DNA from: Pedobacter xixiisoli
GTDB lineage: Bacteria > Bacteroidota > Bacteroidia > Sphingobacteriales > Sphingobacteriaceae
DNA length: 64,000 nt
NCBI RefSeq assembly: GCF_900215335.1
Contig: NZ_OCMT01000001.1
Location: forward strand, 1-64,000
Direction: 5' to 3'
Shown here: positions 35,543 through 42,426 of the stretch, in pieces
Layout of the letters: each line of letters starts with the position of its first letter
Position numbering within the stretch: position 1 is the stretch's first letter
Notes under the pieces: generated by a model
The model's input: the letters and a program-made list of their open reading frames with translations, nothing else
Told to the model about the DNA's origin: nothing
Database searches by the model: none
Made by a program: the position numbers and the translations under genes

Positions 35543-35807
35543 ATTGTCATCCTGAGCGCAGCGAAGGATCTCTTCCAAAATTCGCACTGCCTTGTTTCAA
35601 TTTAAAGACAGATTTTTTTGGAAAAGTTTATCAGTGCAGCATGGCAAATACAGTCCCGCTATTCGCTGCAATCTTTTTGTGGTCTCCCTTTCCGTCATTT
35701 CGAACGCAGAGAGAAATCTGTTACACTTGTGCTAGTAACTAGGAGATTTCTCAGTCGTACCTCCTTCGAAATGACGCAACACAAAAAGTATTTCCGCTGC
35801 TATCGGG
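35543..35807. repeat. nested palindromic repeat cluster
   Basis: A left fragment TGTCATCCTGAGCGCAGCG (35545-35563) is followed by a complete element at 35692-35776 with inverted ends CGTCATTTCGAA and TTCGAAATGACG and inner AGAGAAATCTG/AGGAGATTTCTC arms. This is itself enclosed by a second imperfect inverted pair, CCCGCTATTCGCTGCAATC (35655-35673) against CCGCTGCTATCGGG (35794-35807). The 577-base gap holds no credible gene; short frames across it are repeat sequence. Confidence 0.75.
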
Positions 35808-35957
35808 TTTAATCAGCCCAAAACTATACAAAACACATACTCTTCGGTCTTGACATATTTCTTATTTTCTTTATGGTTAATTCTAAATATTATTTTTAAC
35901 GAAGGCTGGCAAAGTATTCGCAATAATGCAAAAGAATTTGTTTCCAATTTTAATTTG

Positions 35958-35985
35958 TAAATGTGTGCGGCGTTTTACACATTTA
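35958..35985 (-). terminator. hairpin over stop codon of the NTR-like gene
   Basis: TAAATGTGT (35958-35966) is perfectly complementary to ACACATTTA (35977-35985), which contains the gene's stop codon. Followed on the minus strand by AT-rich sequence with a weak T run. Probable terminator. Confidence 0.55.
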
Positions 35986-36705
35986 TGATTTGTAAGGTCG
36001 TACTTCAAAAAATAAGGTAATATCGCCAGTATTATTTTCTCTCATACTTTTTATTCTTTTCCAATTAAAAGTATTTCTAAAATACTTTTCTAACGCACTT
36101 CTAAGTTGTTCGTTATCTTTGGTGAGATTGAATATTTTCTTTATTTCGCCGCTATTTTTTAGTTCAACGCCTACTAGACTAGTGTAATTAACAGAATCTT
36201 TATTTATAGTTTTCTTAAAGTCACCGATATATATCGATGCCTCATTAGGGATTTTATTGGTGTGTTTTCTAGCAAAGCGTTTTAGTAATGTCAGCTTTTC
36301 TTCAACTTGATCTCGTTTGTAATAATGTTCTTCAGGGCTTTTATAAGATTTGCAGAGATAGGTTGATATAGATTTGTCTTTCATGAAATTACCAAAAATC
36401 AGTCTAACTTCACCTTCTTTGATAAATGTGCCACACGAATTATAGGAATCTACTCCGTTGCTTCCAAGTATATATAAATGCTTTAAATTTTTGCCCTTAT
36501 ACAAATCTAGTACTTCAACATCGGCTCTGTAATACTCATTTGTATTTGGATAGTTTTTGTAGTTTTTTAAAATTTTAACTACTCCAACAAAATCTGCGGT
36601 TTGATACGGAAAAGTAATTGTTGATTCACTACAATAACAAGCGAATGCTTTCGGTATAGAAAATGCAGCAGCAAGTAATAATATGCACAAAGTTTTCTTG
36701 ATCAT
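35983..36705 (-). CDS. secreted NTR/TIMP-like protein
   Basis: About 240 residues from the ATG at 36705, chosen because a signal peptide follows (MIKKTLCILLLAAAFSIPKA). The mature start is FACYCSESTITFPYQTADF, then VGVVKILKN, VEVLDLYKGK and DSYNSCGTFIKEGEVRLIFG. This spacing (Cys-x-Cys at the mature N-terminus, a strand with V-G-V, and a later Cys before a G-E block) resembles bacterial netrin/TIMP-like domains. The C-terminal ~80 residues (YIGDFKKTINKDSVNYTSLV) are less familiar. Function unknown. Last gene of the operon with the DUF1080 protein. Confidence 0.6.
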   Translation of the reverse strand: MIKKTLCILLLAAAFSIPKAFACYCSESTITFPYQTADFVGVVKILKNYKNYPNTNEYYRADVEVLDLYKGKNLKHLYILGSNGVDSYNSCGTFIKEGEVRLIFGNFMKDKSISTYLCKSYKSPEEHYYKRDQVEEKLTLLKRFARKHTNKIPNEASIYIGDFKKTINKDSVNYTSLVGVELKNSGEIKKIFNLTKDNEQLRSALEKYFRNTFNWKRIKSMRENNTGDITLFFEVRPYKS

Positions 36706-36742
36706 GCGCCAAGGAGACGAATTCAATAAAAATTCCACAAAA

Positions 36743-37570
36743 CTACTCTTTGCCCAATTTCTCCAAAACCTTATCCAGTTTCTTTTGATCATTTGCATAA
36801 GGTTGCAAATCAAAAAGTTTTACTGTTCTAAACTCAATTGGATGACTTTCACTTTGCAATGAGATATATCCGCTAGTTAAACGCTTTCCATCTTCTTTCA
36901 CCTTAGGGTCAAAATTAGCTACATTACCACCGCCAATTTTTGGTTTGGTATAAGTTAAAACAGTGTCTTTGTTAATGATATGCTTAATCACCGAATCACC
37001 TAAGACCAAGAATTCTGCAGTAACCCATTGCTCACCATGATAAGTTTTGGAAGTACTATTTAGGCAATGTGTCTCAAACAAGCTGTTTTTAATTTCAATG
37101 GTGGTTCCAGGTGTACAGACATTTCCTGTGGGGCGTTCATCTTTTCCGTTGCCACCTAAAAACTGACCTTCAATAGAAATCGGGAAGTCTTGGTCCTTTA
37201 ACATGGTAGCGGGATCTTGACAGTGCAACATGGCTCCACTATTTCTTAAAGCCCATTCCTGCCCGCCTTTTGCCTGTTCGCCTACAAATCGGTATTCTAC
37301 TTTTAGTAAATAATAAGAAAAGGGTTTTTTGTAGAAAATATGTCCATATTGTTTGTCGAAATCTTGGTAACCATCATATTTTACCTTCATCAGGCCATCT
37401 TGAACGTAAAAGGTATTGCCGAAATTTTCCTTGTAATTATGTTTGGAGATTTTAATATTCCAATCTTTTAAGTCTTTTCCATTAAAAAGATTAATCCAGC
37501 CTTTTTGTGCATAGGTATTTAAACCGCTAAATAAGGTGATAGTGGCAAGTAAAATTTTGTATCTGCTCAT
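36743..37570 (-). CDS. secreted DUF1080 (3-keto-disaccharide hydrolase-like) protein
   Basis: A 275-residue exported protein (signal MSRYKILLATITLFSGLNTYA) with the DUF1080 opening GWINLFNGKDLKDWNIKI and the concanavalin-like core YYLLKVEYRFVGEQAKGGQ, SGAMLHCQDPATM, SIEGQFLGG and ISLQSESHPIEFRTVKLFDL. The family includes 3-keto-disaccharide hydrolases and many uncharacterised glycan-acting proteins. Gene lies 66 bases after the TPM gene and 37 before the NTR-like gene; whether they act together is unknown. Confidence 0.85.
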   Translation of the reverse strand: MSRYKILLATITLFSGLNTYAQKGWINLFNGKDLKDWNIKISKHNYKENFGNTFYVQDGLMKVKYDGYQDFDKQYGHIFYKKPFSYYLLKVEYRFVGEQAKGGQEWALRNSGAMLHCQDPATMLKDQDFPISIEGQFLGGNGKDERPTGNVCTPGTTIEIKNSLFETHCLNSTSKTYHGEQWVTAEFLVLGDSVIKHIINKDTVLTYTKPKIGGGNVANFDPKVKEDGKRLTSGYISLQSESHPIEFRTVKLFDLQPYANDQKKLDKVLEKLGKE

Positions 37571-37636
37571 TTCTATGATTTGGTTAATCCTCGAAGATAA
37601 GCGATAAAGAGATTACTATCAAGTAGCTAATACATT

Positions 37637-39109
37637 TTACCAGCTGCCGCCAGCACCGCCACCGCTGCTTCGACCGCCACCCCAACTTCCAGAAGATGAG
37701 GATGAAGATGATGAAGAAGAGGATGATGATGAACTACTTGTACTACGAACCAATTTACTTAGTACAACTAAGCCTAAAGCAATTTTATGTTTGCAAAATT
37801 GGCAACTTTGAAATTTCTCGGCCTGTCCCGTGCTGCTATACGTTGCCGCTTTGATTGTTTTTTGTTCAGGTTTGCCCAAAGTAACAAATCCACATTTTTC
37901 GCATTCGAAGTAATTTTTACTTTTCTCCCCTGGCCAAGCCACAATTTCGATATCATCAGCTTGGCGACCTTTCCAAATTTGATAAGTTTTAACGCCTAGT
38001 TGTTCTTCCTTGTATTGCCCAGCAGTTAAATGAGGTTTGCCTGTAGGATTTGAATTTCTATCTATACGTCGGTAATCTTCAAAGCCTTCTGGTGCAATAA
38101 GCTGCTTACTCAGTTCCTTGTTTTTTAGAAACTGTTTAAGTAATCCGATGAGGGTTAGTGGCGCAAAGGGAATTAAAATGGCGGTTTTTGCTAGATAGTT
38201 CTTCATTGCCTCGAGATAACTGGCAACATCTTTACTCTGCTCTTTAATAGTTGTTCTACCAGAATTTATTTTTATAGTTAATATCAAAGAAGCTACAGCG
38301 CCAATAGTCCAAGGTAAAAATTCTGGTTCTAATAGATTGGTATTGAAGATTGTTACAGCGAAAACACAAAAGAAGATACCAAAAAATATAATGCCGCATC
38401 CGATAAACACATTTTTTTCAAATTTGCTATTCTTTTTCGAATTTTTCTGCGATTCTGGTGCCCATTTTTTGATCAGCTTAAATAAGCCAAAATAAGCTAA
38501 TATAACGGATAGTGCTATTAAAAAATAGTTGCTGTTCTTCTCTATAAATGTTTTTTCTCTTGGGATTAATGAATTGAGCTCGGCGATGCCGTCGGGAGAA
38601 GTTAATACTTTTTCGATAACCCCAGCAGCAACTACGATTCCCGCACCATATCTACCTTCTTTAAAGGCAGGAACTAAAGACCGTTCACCAATCTGTTTGA
38701 GTGTAACATCCGGCAGTAAACCTTCTATACCAGCACCTGTAATGAAACGGTAACGTCTTCTGTCTTTGGCTACCAAAAGCAGTAATCCGTTATTAGCACC
38801 TTTTTTGCCAATTCCCCAAGTGTTAAATAGGGTATAAGCAAAGTTGAAATCATCGTCTTCGTAAGTAAAATCGTTAATGACCACTACCGCAAATTCTACT
38901 TTGCCTGTAGCTTCAATTTGCTTAGCAATTTGATTGAGCTCGCTAACTTCCGAACTTGATAATATCCCATCGGGATTGCTTACAAAATGATCTTGCCCTT
39001 GTTGCTTTGGGTCGGGAATGGAAGATATACTGTGCTGTGCCCAAGTCGTAGTAAATATAAAGAGACTTAAAATGATTATCGGAAAGATTTTAGTTTTAAG
39101 CATCATCAT
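37637..39109 (-). CDS. TPM-domain membrane protein with zinc ribbon and Ser/Gly tail
   Basis: A 490-residue protein. Signal peptide (~1-24), TPM domain ~35-175 (VSNPDGILSSSEVSELNQ, then TGKVEFAVVVINDF, WGIGKKGANNGLLLLV and GIEGLLPDV), several membrane segments (e.g. NYFLIALSVILAYFGLF and VFIGCGIIFFGIFFCVF), then a zinc-ribbon-like region (FECEKCGFVTLG and CQFCKHKI). The end has ~16 consecutive serines followed by GSWGGGRSSGGGAGGSW, the classic C-terminus of YgcG/TPM proteins. TPM proteins are linked to photosystem repair and to phosphatase-like activity, but their bacterial role is unclear. Starts 7 bases after cmk. Three ATGs are stacked at the start. Confidence 0.85.
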   Translation of the reverse strand: MMMLKTKIFPIIILSLFIFTTTWAQHSISSIPDPKQQGQDHFVSNPDGILSSSEVSELNQIAKQIEATGKVEFAVVVINDFTYEDDDFNFAYTLFNTWGIGKKGANNGLLLLVAKDRRRYRFITGAGIEGLLPDVTLKQIGERSLVPAFKEGRYGAGIVVAAGVIEKVLTSPDGIAELNSLIPREKTFIEKNSNYFLIALSVILAYFGLFKLIKKWAPESQKNSKKNSKFEKNVFIGCGIIFFGIFFCVFAVTIFNTNLLEPEFLPWTIGAVASLILTIKINSGRTTIKEQSKDVASYLEAMKNYLAKTAILIPFAPLTLIGLLKQFLKNKELSKQLIAPEGFEDYRRIDRNSNPTGKPHLTAGQYKEEQLGVKTYQIWKGRQADDIEIVAWPGEKSKNYFECEKCGFVTLGKPEQKTIKAATYSSTGQAEKFQSCQFCKHKIALGLVVLSKLVRSTSSSSSSSSSSSSSSSSGSWGGGRSSGGGAGGSW

Positions 39110-39116
39110 ATTCTTT

Positions 39117-39797
39117 TTAGGTGTGTAAAAACGGTTGAACTTTTTCTAAAGCAAAAGCTAATTGCTCTGCTTCGGTAATTTCGGTATTATCTAATATAAT
39201 TGCGTCTTCGGCACGTGTAAGCGGACTTTCTACTCTTGTGGTATCGGCATAATCACGATGTGCGATGTTCTCGAAAACTTCTTCTAAGGTAATAGAGGTA
39301 TCGCCTTTAGACAACATTTCGTTGTATCTACGTTCCGCTCTAATTTTCGGGTCGGCAGTCATGAAAAATTTTACCTGTGCGTCTGGGAATACAGCAGTGC
39401 CAATATCGCGTCCATCCATCACAATGTTTTTGGATTTGCCCATGCGCTGTTGCTGCTTCACCATTTCAGTACGCACTTCTTTAATAGCAGAAACCGGACT
39501 TACAGCTTCAGAAACCGGCATCAGTCTAATTTCATCTGAAACTTCTTCGCCGTTTAAGGTGATATGAGATTCGTAATCTTTAGCGTGGAAATTTAATTCG
39601 ATATGTTGTAGTGCATCTACAATCGCATCATGATTTTCTAAGTCTACATTGTTGCGCAAAAAATATAAGGTAATTGCTCGGTACATAGCTCCACTGTCGA
39701 TATAAATAAAGCCTAGCTTTTTTGCCAACGCTTTTGCCAATGTACTTTTTCCACAAGACGAATAACCGTCTATAGCGATCACCAAATTCTTTCTCAT
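39117..39797 (-). CDS. cmk: cytidylate kinase
   Basis: A 226-residue CMP/dCMP kinase. P-loop IAIDGYSSCGKSTLAKALA at the N-terminus, YIDSGAMYRAITLYFL, VMDGRDIGTAVFPDAQVKFF and the lid ADPKIRAERRYNE are all present. The frame extends to a TTG at 39806, but the ATG at 39797 is the better start. First gene of the operon with TPM, DUF1080 and NTR-like genes; only 58 bases from the divergent arfB. Confidence 0.94.
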   Translation of the reverse strand: MRKNLVIAIDGYSSCGKSTLAKALAKKLGFIYIDSGAMYRAITLYFLRNNVDLENHDAIVDALQHIELNFHAKDYESHITLNGEEVSDEIRLMPVSEAVSPVSAIKEVRTEMVKQQQRMGKSKNIVMDGRDIGTAVFPDAQVKFFMTADPKIRAERRYNEMLSKGDTSITLEEVFENIAHRDYADTTRVESPLTRAEDAIILDNTEITEAEQLAFALEKVQPFLHT

Positions 39798-39803
39798 AAG
39801 CTG

Positions 39804-39851
39804 CAAATATAGTACAGTTAAATGTACTTAATGAAATAAAAACTACATTTG
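39804..39851. promoter_or_regulatory. divergent cmk/arfB promoter elements
   Basis: On the minus strand TATATTTG (39804-39811) is a -7 element for cmk. On the plus strand TACATTTG (39844-39851) is one for arfB and stands only 4 bases before the arfB ATG, which predicts a leaderless arfB mRNA. TTG boxes at ideal spacing are not obvious for either. Confidence 0.5.
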
Positions 39852-39855
39852 TGGC

Positions 39856-40266
39856 ATGTTGCCAGATCAATCAGATATATTAAAAGTAGTTAGCTTTAAA
39901 ACCTCGAGAAGTGGAGGTAAAGGCGGACAAAATGTGAACAAGGTATCTAGTAAAGTAGAACTGATTTTTAACATTGATGATGCGCATTTTTTCACAGAAG
40001 AAGAAAAACTGAGATTAAAAGATAAGCTTGCTTCGAGGTTAGATACGGAAGGTTTGCTGCATGTGGTTTCGCAAGAAGATAGAAGTCAGTTGTTGAATAA
40101 GCAAAGAACAGTTTTGAAATTGATTGCTATTTTGAAAGCTGGACTGGAGGTGCAAAAAGTAAGAAAGGCTAGTAAAATTCCAAAAGCGGTTAAAGAAAGG
40201 CGGTTAGCTAATAAGGCGGTAAATGCTCAAAAGAAAGAGAGTAGAAGGAAACCTAGTTTTGATTAA
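39856..40266 (+). CDS. arfB: ribosome rescue factor ArfB (GGQ peptidyl-tRNA hydrolase)
   Basis: A 136-residue release-factor-like hydrolase freeing stalled ribosomes. The motif FKTSRSGGKGGQNVNKVSSK carries the catalytic GGQ at residues 23-25. The C-terminal tail is strongly basic (VKERRLANKAVNAQKK, ESRRKPS), as needed to sit in the empty mRNA channel. Its final codons are repeated about 480 bases downstream as a 19-base direct copy and fold with an inverted copy just past the stop codon. Confidence 0.93.
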   Translation: MLPDQSDILKVVSFKTSRSGGKGGQNVNKVSSKVELIFNIDDAHFFTEEEKLRLKDKLASRLDTEGLLHVVSQEDRSQLLNKQRTVLKLIAILKAGLEVQKVRKASKIPKAVKERRLANKAVNAQKKESRRKPSFD

Positions 40267-40278
40267 GGTTTCCTCTAC
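40241..40278. terminator. hairpin over arfB stop codon
   Basis: GTAGAAGGAAACCT (40241-40254) pairs, with one bulge, with AGGTTTCCTCTAC (40266-40278); the stop codon is in the loop. No T run follows, so termination may be weak or factor-assisted. The right arm also forms one end of the candidate inserted segment. Confidence 0.5.
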
Positions 40279-40291
40279 CATAATGTTATTA

Positions 40292-40636
40292 TTATTGAAT
40301 GTAAACTTTAGAACTGATTGGCAGATTTAGTATTATTCCATCTAAGGCTTCAATATAACCATTAACAAACCATTTTAGTCTTTCACTTCTATCTCTTTTA
40401 TTGCCATCTTGCCAATATATTTTGCTTAACTCTAATTCACTATGTCTTAGGTTTAAAGTTAGCCAACTTGTTGCGTATTTGTCGGCATCAAGGCTAAAGT
40501 GTTTCAATGCAATTGCTTGTACTTTGCGCAAGATTTGTCCCACCTCTTGATATGCATAGTTAGTGTCATGGCTAAACGCATGATGCAATATCTCGTTTTT
40601 GATTTCTACTATGAAATTTTTATTTAAATTTTCCAT
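40292..40636 (-). CDS. orphan protein of unknown function
   Basis: A ~114-residue protein from the ATG at 40636 (MENLNKNFIVEIKNEILHH); the frame is open 7 codons further. Composition is soluble and mixed helical (YAYQEVGQILRKVQAIALKH, ATSWLTLNLRHSELELSKIYW, RLKWFVNGYIEALDGIIL). I recognise no family or motif. It lies convergent to arfB and is bracketed by repeats of the arfB 3' end, so it may have been inserted as a unit. Confidence 0.6.
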   Translation of the reverse strand: MENLNKNFIVEIKNEILHHAFSHDTNYAYQEVGQILRKVQAIALKHFSLDADKYATSWLTLNLRHSELELSKIYWQDGNKRDRSERLKWFVNGYIEALDGIILNLPISSKVYIQ

Positions 40637-40725
40637 GTCTAAAAATAGGTATAACATGCTATATATCAGTTATTAAGTTGTTAACATTATTGCCTTTTTG
40701 GACAAAGATAATGAAGGGAAAAGAC

Positions 40726-40744
40726 AGTAGAAGGAAACCTAGTT
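40726..40744. repeat. 19-bp direct copy of arfB 3' end
   Basis: AGTAGAAGGAAACCTAGTT is identical to 40240-40258, the end of arfB. Together with the inverted copy at 40266-40278, it brackets a ~475-base segment carrying only the orphan gene. Confidence 0.75.
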
Positions 40745-40762
40745 GTGACGAGTTGGTATTTT

Positions 40763-40907
40763 CGTCATTTCGACTGGAGCGCAGCGGAATGGAGAAATCT
40801 TTGGATATGCATTTACTATCCCGCTGTTTTTAACTCTGCATAGACTGCTAAATTTTGATGGGTTTAAAGTTGAATTCAAAGATCTCTCCACTGCGGTCGA
40901 GATGACG
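40763..40907. repeat. CGTCATTTCGAC...GTCGAGATGACG palindrome
   Basis: Long inverted arms: CGTCATTTCGAC with GGAGAAATCTTTG at the left (40763-40803) against CAAAGATCTCTCC and GTCGAGATGACG at the right (40877-40907). A full-length relative of the 35692-35776 element, non-coding, between the orphan gene and the ldt stop codon. Confidence 0.8.
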
Positions 40908-40937
40908 GAGTAGGAGAATTTCTGCTAACTTACTGCA

Positions 40938-41465
40938 CTAAGGCCTAATCTCAATCTTGGCGTTAGGTATCACAGCTTCATAAAGCTCGTCAACTTCTGA
41001 GTTGGTAACTGCAATACAGCCATTGGTCCAGTTGGTAAACCGATGCAATTTATTAATCATTCCAGTAGCTCCATTGGGTAAACCGTGGATTTTAATATCT
41101 CCACCTGGGGATTTTCCTAGTAATTTCGCTTTTTCTCTGTCCGCTTGGTTCGGATAAGAAACGCCTAAGTTTTTATGATAGCCGCTGTTAGGATTTCTAT
41201 CGTTAATACGATAAACACCTTCGGGAGTTTTTTCATCGCCCTCAAAAACCTTATGGCCAATTGGATTATCACCCAGCGAAATTTGATAAGTCTTCAAAGG
41301 TTCTGCACCTTGGTACGCTTTCATGGTTCTCTTTGATTTCTCTACCAAAAGAAAATCAATTTTAGAACCCGAAGGTAGTTTCTGCTCTGGCCAAAAATTG
41401 TAGGTAACAGTAGCAGCAATAAAAATAAGGACAAGATAAAGCAATATTTTTCTCGCTGTTTTCAT
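40938..41465 (-). CDS. L,D-transpeptidase family protein
   Basis: A 175-residue YkuD-domain protein with an N-terminal membrane anchor (ILLYLVLIFIAATVTYNFW). KIDFLLVEKSKRTMKAYQG starts the domain, and KIHGLPNG plus FTNWTNGCIAVTNSE give the catalytic His and Cys. Acts on peptidoglycan in the periplasm, as a transpeptidase or as a YafK-like hydrolase; the two cannot be told apart here. The first codon of the longer frame is GTG, and the ATG at 41465 is preferred. Third gene of the lon-lpxR-ldt operon. Confidence 0.87.
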   Translation of the reverse strand: MKTARKILLYLVLIFIAATVTYNFWPEQKLPSGSKIDFLLVEKSKRTMKAYQGAEPLKTYQISLGDNPIGHKVFEGDEKTPEGVYRINDRNPNSGYHKNLGVSYPNQADREKAKLLGKSPGGDIKIHGLPNGATGMINKLHRFTNWTNGCIAVTNSEVDELYEAVIPNAKIEIRP

Positions 41466-41471
41466 CACTAT

Positions 41472-42425
41472 TTAATTAAAGCGATAGTACATCGAAATAC
41501 TTCCATACTGGTGAGCTCTTGCTGTGCTCTTAATTTCTTTCGATAAGAAAATTAAACTGTAGTCTATCGTAAAACGCGGAGAACTGTAATTAAAACCTAA
41601 ACTTTGCGAAAAAACTAGAGGTTTAACATCGAAAGTAACTGGACTGTTATCGTTAAATAAGCTGCCCTGTACCGTGGCATCATAGGCTACGTAGTTCAAT
41701 TGAGGCTTGGCATAGAAGTAAAATTCTTTCTTCTTTAGTTTTTCAGTTTTACTCTTGTTGCTAATGCTTGCATTATAATGCACAGAATTAAAAAGCTGAT
41801 TGATATCACCAGCCCTAAAAACAACACCTACGCCAGCACCATTATAAGTGGTCCCTAGGTTTGCATAAGTATCTAAGGTAAAATCTACCACATTATCGCT
41901 ACTACGGTGTAGTAACTTAGCAAACTGCACATTCGCATTAGCAGCAAAATCATTAGCGATTTGATAATCCCAACCTTGTACTTGGTAAAAACCTACAATG
42001 CGATGCAGTAAATCTTGTGCTTCTTCGCCCAAGGCATCTGGTCCAACCGTACCAAAGTTTACACCAACTTTTAAAAGGCTTTCATTTTTGTAAAATAGAC
42101 TAGTTTGCAAACCTCCGTATAAATGAGCCGCAAAAGGTCTATCGTGGGTAGCTGGATCAGGCCGGTAACCAGAAAGTGCGTTATACATTTTCTGTCCTGC
42201 AGAAATCTCATAGGTTGCTTTCTCTAAGTTTCTTTTTAATTTCTGTTGGTCAACTGCACGCCTAAAATAAACGAATAGTCCGTTGGTGTAATAGCGATCT
42301 TGGCCATACCAAAGGTACGCATCGTTATCACTTTTAAAACCAAACTCGTTCTTGTACTCTTGCGCATAAGAACCATAAACAATAGCTAAAATGGCAAGGG
42401 CAGCCAGAACGAGTTTTTTGTACAT
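41472..42425 (-). CDS. LpxR-family outer-membrane lipid A 3'-O-deacylase-like protein
   Basis: A 317-residue exported beta-barrel. After the signal (MYKKLVLAALAILAIVYGSYA) comes FGFKSDNDAYLWYGQDRYYTN, matching the conserved N-D-N-D and D-x-Y-T-N-G block of LpxR enzymes, which remove the 3' acyloxyacyl chain of lipid A. The C-terminal strand GSISMYYRFN ends in Asn rather than Phe. Lies 1 base after the lon stop codon, so it is translated in the same transcript as the protease. Confidence 0.8.
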   Translation of the reverse strand: MYKKLVLAALAILAIVYGSYAQEYKNEFGFKSDNDAYLWYGQDRYYTNGLFVYFRRAVDQQKLKRNLEKATYEISAGQKMYNALSGYRPDPATHDRPFAAHLYGGLQTSLFYKNESLLKVGVNFGTVGPDALGEEAQDLLHRIVGFYQVQGWDYQIANDFAANANVQFAKLLHRSSDNVVDFTLDTYANLGTTYNGAGVGVVFRAGDINQLFNSVHYNASISNKSKTEKLKKKEFYFYAKPQLNYVAYDATVQGSLFNDNSPVTFDVKPLVFSQSLGFNYSSPRFTIDYSLIFLSKEIKSTARAHQYGSISMYYRFN

Positions 42426-42426
42426 A

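Noticed and set aside
35488..35812. Short forward reading frames in the gap upstream of rpsA
   Set aside because: They run through palindromic repeats, overlap each other in different frames and show no protein-like composition.
37688..37740. Poly-serine tract as a possible frameshift or sequencing artefact
   Set aside because: The frame continues into the expected Gly/Ser/Trp C-terminus of the TPM family, so the reading frame is intact.
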